Assembly (NCBI GenBank): GCA_016934645.1
Contig: JAFGSL010000129.1
Span: 1 to 26,098, forward strand
Direction of reading: 5' to 3'
Source: Anaerolineae bacterium
Lineage (GTDB): Bacteria > Chloroflexota > Anaerolineae > B4-G1 > SLSP01
Length of the DNA: 26,098 nt
The translations under genes and the position numbers were made by a program. Positions 1-8,403 of the stretch are shown in pieces. The notes below the pieces were generated by a model that saw only the letters and a program-made list of their open reading frames with translations, had not been told where the DNA came from and made no database searches. Position 1 is the stretch's first letter. The number at the start of each line of letters is the position of its first letter.

Positions 1-2
1 AA

Positions 3-77
3 CGGGGCGTGGCCCAGCTTGGCTAGGGCGCTACAATGGGGTTGTAGAGGCCGACGGTTCAAATCCGTCCGCCCCGA
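3..77 (+). tRNA. tRNA-Pro (anticodon GGG)
   Basis: A complete cloverleaf can be folded by eye. The 7-bp acceptor stem pairs CGGGGCG (3-9) with CGCCCCG (70-76), and the discriminator is A77. The D stem is GCCC/GGGC, and the anticodon stem CTACA/TGTAG encloses the loop ATGGGGT with anticodon GGG at 38-40. The T arm is GACGG-TTCAAAT-CCGTC. The first pair C1-G72 is typical of bacterial tRNA-Pro. GGG reads CCC and CCT codons. The 3' CCA is not encoded (CTG follows), so CCA must be added after transcription. Confidence 0.95.
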
Positions 78-90
78 CTGAGAATACAGA

Positions 91-126
91 AATGGCTGGC
101 GCGTAAATCGCGCCAGCCATTTTTTG
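91..126 (+). terminator. Rho-independent terminator of tRNA-Pro
   Basis: A perfect 12-bp inverted repeat, ATGGCTGGCGCG (92-103) and CGCGCCAGCCAT (109-120), has a 5-nt loop and is followed by a run of T. It begins 14 nt after the tRNA, so it should end the tRNA transcript and insulate the kinase operon downstream. Confidence 0.92.
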
Positions 127-207
127 GTGGTTTTGGATTGGTGCTTATTGAGTCTCCTACAAAGCCCCGCACATCTGTAGGAACGCAAAAAATCCCGCCG
201 CGAAACT

Positions 208-236
208 TTGACGCTTAGCGTTCCTTGGTATATACT
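208..236 (+). promoter_or_regulatory. Sigma70-type promoter of the hybrid kinase operon
   Basis: TTGACG (208-213) and TATACT (231-236) are separated by exactly 17 bp, close to the housekeeping consensus. Transcription would start near 243, giving a leader of about 72 nt before the ATG at 315. An odd-centred palindrome, ACGCT-T-AGCGT (211-221), overlaps the -35 element and is a plausible repressor site; that role is inferred from position only. Confidence 0.75.
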
Positions 237-314
237 CATAGCATAAGATGAGAACCCGGCTCTCCGATTCGTGAAGACTAATGTGGGGTTGTATATATTT
301 CCGAGGGTGGAGCA

Positions 315-3300
315 ATGAGTGGATTACACGCAGGTATCGGACGGCATCTGGGACGAAAAATCCTAGGTTTGGCGCTGGGTGTGAGCCTGGCGTTGATCAG
401 CGTGGCGTCGGTACAGGCGCAGCAAGGCCCCGATATCAAATTTGACTTCATCTCGATGGAAGAAGGACTTTCCACTGCCCTCGTGACGAGCATTGTGCAG
501 GATCAGCAAGGATTCATGTGGTTCGGCACGCAAGACGGGTTGGATAAATACGATGGCTACGACTTTGCGGTGTACAAACACAACCCCGATGATCCCCACA
601 GCTTGAGTAACAATTTCATCCAGGCGCTCTACGTCGACCGGTCAGGCGTACTCTGGATCGGTACGTGGGGTGGTCTAAATCGTTACGACGCGACGTCGGA
701 GCGCTTCAGTGCCTATCGCCACGATCCTGCCGATGTCACCAGTTTGGCGGATGACAAGGTGCAGGTCATCCTCGAAGACACCTTCGGTGTCCTCTGGGTA
801 GGGACGGAGAATGGCGGCCTCAATTGTCTCGACCGGGAGACAGGGCGCTTTATGCGCTATGTGAATGACCCGGACGACCCCAACAGTTTGAGTTACAACT
901 ATGTCAGCGCGATTTATGAGGATCGCTCAGGGATTCTATGGATAGGGACGTATGGCGGCGGGTTGGAGAAATTCGACCGTGAAACAGGCCGTTTTGTGCA
1001 TTACCGCTACGCTCAAAACGATCCATACAGCCTGAGCGACAATACCGTGACGGCTATTTATGAGGACACAACCGGTGCATTCTGGGTCGGCACGAAAGAT
1101 GGCGGCCTCAATCAGATGGATCGTGAAACGGGACGTTTTACGCGGCACCGTCACGACCCCAACGATCCCTATAGTCTGAGCCATAATCACGTCAGTGTGG
1201 TGCTTGAGGATCAACAAGGTGTGTTGTGGATTGTCACGTATGGTGGAGGGCTAAACCAGCTTGACCGCGAAAGCACGGCAGTCCAGGGGAAAGCCCAATT
1301 CGTTCATTATCGCCATACTGCCAATATGCCCCATACGTTGAGCAACGATATGATCTGGTCGGCGTATGAAAATCAGTCCGGTATACTCTGGTTTGGCGCT
1401 GGCGACGGGTTGAATGTCTATGACCGTGAAAAGCACAAGTTTGCCCATTACCGGCACAATCCTGCTGATCCTTCGAGCCTGGGCAGCAATCTTGTGTGGT
1501 CCATCATTGAGGATCCCACTGGGGCGATTTGGCTTGGTGCCCTCGGCGGCCTCAACCGTTTCGACCGCGAGACAGGTCGATTCACTCATTACCGCCACGA
1601 TCCAACTGACTCGTCGAGTTTGAGCGAGGATACCATCAGGATTGTGTATATGGATCAGGCCGGAATGCTTTGGGTAGGCACAGAAAACAGCGGTTTGGAT
1701 CGTTTCGACCCGGTTACTGAGCAGTTTACCCACTATCCTGCTGATCCTGACAATCCATACAGTCTGGCGCATAACAGTGTCTGGGCGATCTATGAGGATC
1801 ACCTGGGTGAATTGTGGGTGGGGACGTTTGGCGGCGGGCTGCATCGCTTCGACCGCAACAGTGAGCGTTTTATTCGTTACCAGAACAATCCCCAAGACCC
1901 GTCTAGCTTGGCTGATAACAATGTAACGGTCATCTACGAGGATGCTGGCGGCACGTTGTGGGTGGGCGTGACCAGCGGGCTTGAGGCTTTCGACCGCGAG
2001 ACGCAGCAATTCCGCCATTACCGGTCCAATCCTGATGATCCGGCCAGTTTGAGCAACCCGACCGTCGCATCGCTCTATGAAGACAGCGCGGGGGCCTTGT
2101 GGGTGGGGACATTGGGCGGATTGAACAAACTGGATCGTGCTACAGACACATTTACCCAATACCGCGAGAAAGACGGCTTGCGCAACGCTGCGGTGATGGG
2201 CATCCTGGAGGATGATGTTCCCCCTGCGCAAGGGGGACCGAATCTCTGGGTGAGCACGTTGGGCGGATTGTATAAATTCAGTCTGCAGACCACGACTTTC
2301 ATGGAATACGATGAGGGCGACGGATTGCAGAATGCGCAGTTCAGCATTTCCTCGTATACCAAAAGCCGGGATGGTGCGATGTTCTTTGGCGGCAAGGGTG
2401 GCTTCAATGTGTTCTATCCTGAGCAGATCACGACGAATCCTTATATTCCGCCAGTTGTCCTGACAGACTTCCAGTTGTTCAACAAGCCCGTTGCCGTTGA
2501 GCCAGAATCGCTGCTGCCACGGGCTATTTCTTTGCTCGATACGTTGCACCTGTCATACAAACATTCTGTTTTTTCCTTTGAGTTTGCCGCGCTGAGTTAC
2601 TCCACTCCGCAGCTAAATCAGTACGCCTATATTCTCGAAGGTTTTGACGAGGATTGGAATTACACGACCGCCAAGCGGCGCTTCGCCACGTATACCAACC
2701 TTGATGGTGGAACGTACACGTTTCGCGTCAAAGCTTCTAATAGTGATGGCGTCTGGAACGAGGAAGGCACCGCTCTGAAGATTGTCATCACACCGCCATT
2801 ATGGAAGACGTGGTGGTTTCAGGCTGTGGCTGGACTGGTGATCATCGCTGCCGTACTTGGTGGTTTTCGGGTGCGTGTGCGTGAGTTGGAACACCAGCGA
2901 CAGCGTCTTGAGACCCAGGTCGCAGAAAGAACTCAAGAGCTGCAGCAGGCTAAAGAGCAAGCGGATGAAGCACGAAGTGCGGCTGAAGTCGCCAACCAGG
3001 CCAAGAGTGAGTTCCTTTCCAACATGAGCCACGAACTGCGCACCCCCCTCAACGGTATCCTGGGCTACGTCCAGATATTCCGACGTGATCGCAATCTCAG
3101 CATGCGGCAGTTGGATGGTCTCAACGTCATCCAACAGAGTGGCGAACACTTGCTGACGTTGATCAATGACGTCTTGGACCTGGCGAAAATCGAGGCTGGA
3201 AAAATGGAATTGTATCCCAGTGACTTCCATTTCCCTAGTTTCCTGGAAGGGATCGCCGGTATCATCGCCGCGCGTGCCGAGGAAAAAGACCTCCTCTTCG

Positions 3301-4400
3301 ACTACACGCCACAAAGCGATCTGCCCATCGGCGTGTGCGCCGACGAGACACGCTTGCGCCAGGTGTTGCTCAACCTTCTCGGCAATGCCGTTAAGTTCAC
3401 CAAGGCTGGCCAGGTCGCGTTACGTGTGCGGGAGCTGCATCCGCCGCTTGCTCCCGGACAGGCACGTTTGCGTTTCGAGGTCGCCGACACTGGTGCCGGG
3501 ATGACGTCTGACCAACTTGCCCGGTTGTTCGAACCGTTCGAGCAGGTTGGGGCAGAGGCGCAGCGCGTGGAGGGCACAGGTCTGGGATTGGCGATCAGTC
3601 GCCAGCTCGTACGTGCGATGGGCGGCGAGTTGTACGTTGAGAGTGAGCCAGGACATGGCAGCACCTTCTGGTTTGAGATGGATCTCCCGGTCGTGGCCAT
3701 CGCTGCCAGTACGCCGACCGCGCCGTCTGCCGCTATTGCCGGCTACACGACTTCTGGCAAGCATCCGCTCAAGGTGTTGGTGGCAGACGACAAAGCCTAC
3801 AATCGGCTGGTTCTTGTGGATTTACTCGAACCACTCGGTTTTGAGGTTGTAGAAGCCGCCGATGGACAACAGGCCGTTGAGCAGGCACAGACCATACAGC
3901 CCGACCTGATTATCATGGATCTGGTGATGCCGGTGATGACCGGCATTGAAGCGATGCAGGCCATTCGTCATATCCCGGCACTGCAAAACACGGTGATCTT
4001 CGTTACCTCTGCCAGTGTCTTTGAGGAAGATCGCCAGTCCAGTGCGATTGCTGGATGCGATGCCTTTCTCCCCAAGCCAATTCACGTGCCACAGCTATTC
4101 GATTTGATTGCTGAACATTGTCAGGTGACTTGGGTTTATGAAACACCAACGCCGCTCGGTACGGGCGCACCAGATTTCACTTCGGAAGCCGTTGTGATGC
4201 CGCCAGAGACGGTGCTGGTCGAGTTGCGCGCGCTGCTCCAACGCGGCAACCTGTACGCCATCCGCCAGCGGGCCATAGCTATCGGTCAGGAAGATGCGCG
4301 CTATCTGCCTTTTGCGGTGCAACTGGAGCAACTCGCCAGAGATTTTGAAGAAGAAAAAATCCGTATACTCTTGGCCCAATCCCCAGGAGGCGATCTATGA
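315..4400 (+). CDS. Hybrid sensor histidine kinase with double beta-propeller sensor
   Basis: This 1361-residue membrane hybrid kinase starts with a signal peptide (residues 1 to about 36, ending VQA). About 14 two-component-propeller repeats follow (roughly 40-720, recurring LWVGT-GGL--FDRET pattern), enough for two seven-bladed propellers. Then come a Y_Y_Y domain (about 745-828), one membrane helix (833-855), a coiled linker, HisKA with SHELRTP and His906, and HATPase (N box near 1019, GTGLGLAIS near 1087). A receiver domain (about 1150-1270) has Asp1202 in IMDLVMP, and an unassigned helical tail follows. The sensor should be extracytoplasmic, as in the carbohydrate-sensing hybrid systems of Bacteroides, but the AraC-type DNA-binding end of those proteins is absent. 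The start at 315 follows GGTGGAG. The gene overlaps the next by ATGA. The ligand is unknown; the downstream GH4 gene suggests a sugar (inference). Confidence 0.93.
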   Translation: MSGLHAGIGRHLGRKILGLALGVSLALISVASVQAQQGPDIKFDFISMEEGLSTALVTSIVQDQQGFMWFGTQDGLDKYDGYDFAVYKHNPDDPHSLSNNFIQALYVDRSGVLWIGTWGGLNRYDATSERFSAYRHDPADVTSLADDKVQVILEDTFGVLWVGTENGGLNCLDRETGRFMRYVNDPDDPNSLSYNYVSAIYEDRSGILWIGTYGGGLEKFDRETGRFVHYRYAQNDPYSLSDNTVTAIYEDTTGAFWVGTKDGGLNQMDRETGRFTRHRHDPNDPYSLSHNHVSVVLEDQQGVLWIVTYGGGLNQLDRESTAVQGKAQFVHYRHTANMPHTLSNDMIWSAYENQSGILWFGAGDGLNVYDREKHKFAHYRHNPADPSSLGSNLVWSIIEDPTGAIWLGALGGLNRFDRETGRFTHYRHDPTDSSSLSEDTIRIVYMDQAGMLWVGTENSGLDRFDPVTEQFTHYPADPDNPYSLAHNSVWAIYEDHLGELWVGTFGGGLHRFDRNSERFIRYQNNPQDPSSLADNNVTVIYEDAGGTLWVGVTSGLEAFDRETQQFRHYRSNPDDPASLSNPTVASLYEDSAGALWVGTLGGLNKLDRATDTFTQYREKDGLRNAAVMGILEDDVPPAQGGPNLWVSTLGGLYKFSLQTTTFMEYDEGDGLQNAQFSISSYTKSRDGAMFFGGKGGFNVFYPEQITTNPYIPPVVLTDFQLFNKPVAVEPESLLPRAISLLDTLHLSYKHSVFSFEFAALSYSTPQLNQYAYILEGFDEDWNYTTAKRRFATYTNLDGGTYTFRVKASNSDGVWNEEGTALKIVITPPLWKTWWFQAVAGLVIIAAVLGGFRVRVRELEHQRQRLETQVAERTQELQQAKEQADEARSAAEVANQAKSEFLSNMSHELRTPLNGILGYVQIFRRDRNLSMRQLDGLNVIQQSGEHLLTLINDVLDLAKIEAGKMELYPSDFHFPSFLEGIAGIIAARAEEKDLLFDYTPQSDLPIGVCADETRLRQVLLNLLGNAVKFTKAGQVALRVRELHPPLAPGQARLRFEVADTGAGMTSDQLARLFEPFEQVGAEAQRVEGTGLGLAISRQLVRAMGGELYVESEPGHGSTFWFEMDLPVVAIAASTPTAPSAAIAGYTTSGKHPLKVLVADDKAYNRLVLVDLLEPLGFEVVEAADGQQAVEQAQTIQPDLIIMDLVMPVMTGIEAMQAIRHIPALQNTVIFVTSASVFEEDRQSSAIAGCDAFLPKPIHVPQLFDLIAEHCQVTWVYETPTPLGTGAPDFTSEAVVMPPETVLVELRALLQRGNLYAIRQRAIAIGQEDARYLPFAVQLEQLARDFEEEKIRILLAQSPGGDL

Positions 4401-6445
4401 GTGATCCTCAAGGCCGAAATTTTGCATCCTATGCCCCGCCACAGACTGTGCTCATTATCGACGACAACGCCAACAACTTGTCGACATTGAGCGATTACCT
4501 GTTGGAGTATAATTTTGAGGTTTTGATTGCGCGCAATGGTGAACAGGGCATTGCGCGCGCGCAACTTGTGCATCCAGACCTAATTTTGCTGGACATTGTG
4601 ATGCCAGGAATCGACGGTTTTGAAACGTGCCGCCGTCTCAAGGCTGATCCTGATATGCAGGCCATCCCGGTCATCTTTATGACCGCGTTGAGCGATACGG
4701 AGCACAAGGTCAAGGGATTTGAATTGGGGGCCGTGGATTACATCACCAAACCACTACAAAGGGAAGAAGTGCTGGCGCGCGTGCTCACGCATCTGCGACT
4801 GCATGCACTAACCAATCGTTTGGAACAAACTGTGCATGCGCGCACCATTGAGTTGATGGAAACTAACCGGCAACTGCAAGAGCAAATCGCCGAGCGCAAA
4901 CGGGTCGAAGCCGCACTGCGGAACAGCGAAGCGAAGTATCGACAATTGGTGGAATATGCGAATGATGGCATCGTCATTATGCAACAAGAACTTATCAAGT
5001 ACAGCAATCGTTACTTACTCGAACTTACCGGTTATACTCTCGTGGAGGTGCAAGGCCGACCTTTTAGCGATTTTATTGCTCCCGATGAACTTGCGAAATT
5101 GATTGATCATTATGAACGTCACTTGGCCGGTGAGGATATCCTCCCAATCTACGAATCTGTCTTGTGTTGTCGAGATGGACGCCACATAGAGGTCGAATTG
5201 AACGTTAGCGTGACAACCTACGAAGGTCAGCCAGCCGAGCAAGTGATTATCCGCGATATCACTGTGCGTAAACAGGTTGAGGCCGAGCGTGAACGCTTGT
5301 TGGCGCAAATCCAGCAGCAAGATCGTCTTGCTGCCGTCGGTCAACTAGCTGCAGGAATTGTCCATGACTTCAACAATATCATGGCAACGATTACGCTCTA
5401 TGCGCAAGTGGCGGCGCGTGCTCCAGAAATCACCGACCGTATCCGCGAGCGGATGTTGATTATCAACCAGCAGGCTCAGCATGCGACCAACTTGATCCGC
5501 CAAATTCTCGATTTCAGCCGCAAGGCCGAGATTGAACCAAGTCCGTTGGACTTACTGTCCTTTTTGGAAAGACAGATTCAGTTGTTTAAACGTACTTTGC
5601 CAGAGAATATCAACATCACGTTTCAGAATGAACCAGGCACGTATCAGGTTAGCGCCGATCCTACGAGTATGCAGCAGATGCTTATGAATCTGGTCGTCAA
5701 TGCTCGCGATGCGATGCCCGAGGGCGGCGACTTGCAGTTGCGGTTAGCGCATTACTGCATTGCGAACGGTGATACGCCACTCATTCCGCAATTGGGTGTG
5801 GGGGATTGGATACGAATGGATGTCTCTGACTCAGGCTTAGGTATGCCTGCGGAGGTTCGGGCCCATCTGTTTGAGCCCTTCTTCACCACCAAGCCACTTG
5901 GCAAGGGAACTGGTTTAGGCCTAGCGCAAGTGCACAGTATTGTCACGGCACATGGTGGCGAAATTACTGTCACTTCAGAATTGGGGCGCGGCACGACGTT
6001 TACTTTCTATTTGCCTGCACTCGCGTCGTCAATGGCGGAGTCCTCGCTGGCGACTGAATCATCATTGATGAGAGGAAACGATGCGCTGATCCTGGTTGTA
6101 GAAGATGATGCTTCCGCACGTGGAGCCTTGGTCGAGAGCCTCAAATTTCTGGGGTATCGCACGCTTGAGGCAACAAATGGTGAACAAGCCCTGAGCGTTT
6201 TGGCGCAGCATGATGCAGAAGTCGCTTTGATCCTGAGTGATGTTGTGATGCCGTCAATGGGCGGTATGGCCTTGGTCCAGGCTCTCCGTGAGCGTCGATG
6301 GAAAAAGCCCGTGTTGTTGGTGACCGGGCATCCACTGCGAGAGGAGTTGAGAACCTTACAGCCTATTTTCCCGGTGGACTGGATTTCTAAGCCCCCAACT
6401 GTGGATATGCTGGCCACGAAAGTCGCTCGGCTGCTGGGTAACTAA
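4397..6445 (+). CDS. Cytoplasmic hybrid histidine kinase (REC-PAS-HisKA-HATPase-REC)
   Basis: This 682-residue protein has no signal peptide or membrane segment. An N-terminal receiver domain (about 16-135, Asp66 in LLDIVMP, TALS, ITKP) is followed by a coiled coil and a PAS domain (about 180-297). An NtrB-type kinase core carries HDFNN with His323 and an N box near 432. A second receiver (about 557-680) has Asp615 in SDVVMP. The start codon overlaps the stop of the upstream kinase (ATGA, 4397-4400) with AGGAGG six bases ahead, so translation is probably coupled. The simplest reading is a relay: the membrane kinase phosphorylates Asp66, which changes the activity of His323, and signal leaves through Asp615 or an unlinked regulator. 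No HTH or other output domain is present. The relay order is inference; the domains are clear. Confidence 0.92.
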   Translation: MSDPQGRNFASYAPPQTVLIIDDNANNLSTLSDYLLEYNFEVLIARNGEQGIARAQLVHPDLILLDIVMPGIDGFETCRRLKADPDMQAIPVIFMTALSDTEHKVKGFELGAVDYITKPLQREEVLARVLTHLRLHALTNRLEQTVHARTIELMETNRQLQEQIAERKRVEAALRNSEAKYRQLVEYANDGIVIMQQELIKYSNRYLLELTGYTLVEVQGRPFSDFIAPDELAKLIDHYERHLAGEDILPIYESVLCCRDGRHIEVELNVSVTTYEGQPAEQVIIRDITVRKQVEAERERLLAQIQQQDRLAAVGQLAAGIVHDFNNIMATITLYAQVAARAPEITDRIRERMLIINQQAQHATNLIRQILDFSRKAEIEPSPLDLLSFLERQIQLFKRTLPENINITFQNEPGTYQVSADPTSMQQMLMNLVVNARDAMPEGGDLQLRLAHYCIANGDTPLIPQLGVGDWIRMDVSDSGLGMPAEVRAHLFEPFFTTKPLGKGTGLGLAQVHSIVTAHGGEITVTSELGRGTTFTFYLPALASSMAESSLATESSLMRGNDALILVVEDDASARGALVESLKFLGYRTLEATNGEQALSVLAQHDAEVALILSDVVMPSMGGMALVQALRERRWKKPVLLVTGHPLREELRTLQPIFPVDWISKPPTVDMLATKVARLLGN

Positions 6446-6463
6446 ATAAATGGAGGTTATACG

Positions 6464-7849
6464 ATGACTGAAAACGACCCTATCGACATCAAGATTGCCT
6501 ACATTGGCGGTGGGAGCCGCTATTGGGCCAGGATGGTGATGACCGATCTGGCGCTATGCCCGCATCTCACAGGCGAGATTGCGCTCTATGACATTGACCA
6601 CGAGGCCGCGCTGCGGAACGTGGAACGCGCCAAGGAAATCTATGGTCACCCAGACGCGCGCACGACGTTCGAGGTCAACGCCTACGAGACTTCCGAAGAG
6701 GCGCTGGCTGACGCGGATTTCGTCTTCCTCTCGATCCTGCCGGGACCCATGTGGATGTTCGCCAACGACATCGATATTCCGGCGAAGTACGGCGTCCTCC
6801 AAACCGTGGGCGACACCACCGGGCCGGGCGGCATCAGCCGCGCGCTGCGCACCGTTCCTATTTACGTCGATTACGCGCACCAGATCATGGAGCAGTGCCC
6901 TGAGGCTTGGGTCATCAACTACACCAACCCGATGACGTTGTGTACCGCCGCCCTCTATGCGGTTGAGCCGGACATCAAGGCGTTCGGCTGTTGCCATGAA
7001 GTTTTCGGGACGCAGGAAATGCTCGCCGGACTGGTTAACGCTCACCTGGACGTGCCGCGTCCCAAACGCCACGACATAAAGACCGACATTGCGGGTGTCA
7101 ACCACTTCACATTTGCGACGCGCGCGATGTGGAACGGCCTGGATCTGTTCCCCATTCTTGAGGAGCACATAGAACAGGACGGCTTCTGGACGGATCGCAC
7201 ATCCTGGTCGCTTATGGCGAAGGAACGCGGATTGTGGTTCTCATCGCAGAAGCTCGTTGCGTTCGATTTCCTGCGGCGCTTCGGCGCGCTCGGCGCCGCC
7301 GGTGACCGTCACCTGGCGGAATTTGTGCCGTGGTATCTGGTCTCGGAAGAGAACCTGCATCGCTACGGCGTGATCCTTACCCCGTCGAGTTTCCGTCTGG
7401 GAACGTGGCAGCCGCCGCAGAACGCACCCAGCGTCGTTGCGCAGGCCCGCCGGGATGAAACGGGACTGCGACACTCCGGCGAGGAGGGTGTTGCGCAGAT
7501 GTTGGCGCTGCTTGGCGTGGAACCGCTGGATACAAACGTCAACCTGCCGAACGTAGGTCAATTGCCTGATCTGCCACTCGGTGCGGTGGTCGAGACAAAC
7601 GCGCAGTTCCGCAAGGACAGCCTCGCGCCGGTTGTGCCGAAACCGCTGCCCTTTGGCGTGGAGATCCTGGTGCGCCGTATCATCGACGTCCAGGCGTTGA
7701 CATTGGAGGCAGCGTTGATGCAGGACAAGGATCTAGCCTTCCAGGCAGTGCTCAATGATCCGCTGTGCCGTATCAGTGTGGATCAGGCGTGGGATATGTT
7801 CAACGAACTGCTTGAAGCGAATGCGAAGATGCTCCCCGGTTGGGATTGA
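6464..7849 (+). CDS. GH4 family glycosidase (alpha-glucosidase/alpha-galactosidase type)
   Basis: This 461-residue protein matches glycoside hydrolase family 4 in length and motifs. GH4 enzymes cleave glycosides by a redox-elimination mechanism using NAD+ and a divalent metal such as Mn2+. An N-terminal Rossmann signature (IAYIGGGS) is followed by YTNPM with Asn155, CCHEV with Cys177 and His178 as likely metal ligands, and GVNHF with His214. The C-H-E motif is typical of members acting on unphosphorylated alpha-glycosides (AglA-like), whereas phospho-glycosidases carry CNVP- or CDMP-like motifs. No signal peptide is seen, so it should act in the cytoplasm on imported sugar. GGAGG lies 7 nt before the ATG, and the gap to the kinase gene is only 18 nt, so it is probably in the same operon. 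The exact substrate cannot be read from sequence. Confidence 0.9.
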   Translation: MTENDPIDIKIAYIGGGSRYWARMVMTDLALCPHLTGEIALYDIDHEAALRNVERAKEIYGHPDARTTFEVNAYETSEEALADADFVFLSILPGPMWMFANDIDIPAKYGVLQTVGDTTGPGGISRALRTVPIYVDYAHQIMEQCPEAWVINYTNPMTLCTAALYAVEPDIKAFGCCHEVFGTQEMLAGLVNAHLDVPRPKRHDIKTDIAGVNHFTFATRAMWNGLDLFPILEEHIEQDGFWTDRTSWSLMAKERGLWFSSQKLVAFDFLRRFGALGAAGDRHLAEFVPWYLVSEENLHRYGVILTPSSFRLGTWQPPQNAPSVVAQARRDETGLRHSGEEGVAQMLALLGVEPLDTNVNLPNVGQLPDLPLGAVVETNAQFRKDSLAPVVPKPLPFGVEILVRRIIDVQALTLEAALMQDKDLAFQAVLNDPLCRISVDQAWDMFNELLEANAKMLPGWD

Positions 7850-7861
7850 TGTTCTTCTCTG

Positions 7862-7932
7862 GGACGCAGATTCGCGCTGATAAACGCTGATTTTTCAAAA
7901 TGATCTGCGTGAATCCGCGAAGATCTGCGTCC
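7862..7932. repeat. GCAGAT-type palindromic intergenic repeat, copy 1
   Basis: The left arm begins GGACGCAGATTCGCG and the right arm ends CGCGAAGATCTGCGTCC, making a long imperfect hairpin built from CGCAGAT/CGCTGAT modules. It fills the convergent junction between the GH4 and Nudix genes, and its right edge overlaps the G of the Nudix TAG stop. A second copy is at 23327-23395. There is no coding potential; it may act as a bidirectional terminator (inference). Confidence 0.85.
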
Positions 7933-8372
7933 TATTTCTGTGGTTGCACATCTAGACCGGTTGCTTGGCGCACGATGTTTGCGTGATCGAATGCCAGCGG
8001 CGGTAAGTCGTTGAGAGGCCACCAACGGGCGGCAGCGGCATCGTCACCCGCACGAGGTATGACATCGCCTACGATGCGCGTCCAGAAAACCACGGAGACC
8101 GTCCACCCGCGTGGATCGCGCCCCGGATCGCCGAAAGCCCCAAGCTGTTGTAACTCAGCCGGCTCCAGCCCGGTTTCCTCGAAGAGTTCGCGACGAGCAG
8201 CGGCTTCCAGCGGCTCATTTTCGTCCACAAAGCCACCTGGCAGCGCCCAATGCCCGGCGAAGGGTGGGTGGTTGCGCTGGATAAGTAGAATCTCCGGCCC
8301 ATCGTATCCGTCCTTGATCAGCACGATGTCCACCGTGAGGGCGGGTCGGGGGTAAGGGTAGGTGAAAATCAT
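7932..8372 (-). CDS. Nudix hydrolase (ADP-ribose pyrophosphatase-like)
   Basis: A small Nudix protein of 146 residues. The Nudix box is intact: GGFVDENEPLEAA followed by RRELFEETGL fits GX5EX7REUXEEXGU. The region around GDPGRDPRGWTVSV resembles the ADP-ribose-hydrolysing Nudix proteins linked to NAD metabolism (NrtR/NudF-like), but no winged-helix domain is attached, so it is an enzyme rather than an NrtR regulator. The chosen ATG (8372) lies 11 nt after AAGGAG. A GTG at 8384 is in frame but overlaps that ribosome-binding site, so it is unlikely to be the start. It lies 31 nt downstream of the membrane-protein gene on the same strand and is probably cotranscribed with it. Substrate is inferred from family resemblance only. 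Confidence 0.9.
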   Translation of the reverse strand: MIFTYPYPRPALTVDIVLIKDGYDGPEILLIQRNHPPFAGHWALPGGFVDENEPLEAAARRELFEETGLEPAELQQLGAFGDPGRDPRGWTVSVVFWTRIVGDVIPRAGDDAAAARWWPLNDLPPLAFDHANIVRQATGLDVQPQK

Positions 8373-8403
8373 TGTAGTCGTCACTCCTTAATGGCTAGCC
8401 TTC

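Noticed and set aside
3..77. tRNA-Pro as the attachment site of an integrated element
   Set aside because: No integrase and no second copy of the tRNA 3' end was found in the window.
156..181. CCTACA/TGTAGG inverted repeat downstream of the tRNA terminator
   Set aside because: Only 6-bp arms with a 14-nt loop and no T run; chance is likely.
315..2430. Repeated DNA in the kinase as a tandem repeat element
   Set aside because: The repeats are in frame, about 150 bp long, and encode propeller blades, so they are part of the protein.
1251..2549. Long antisense open frame of 432 codons inside the propeller kinase
   Set aside because: It mirrors the repeated kinase coding sequence, has no ribosome-binding site and shows no domain pattern.
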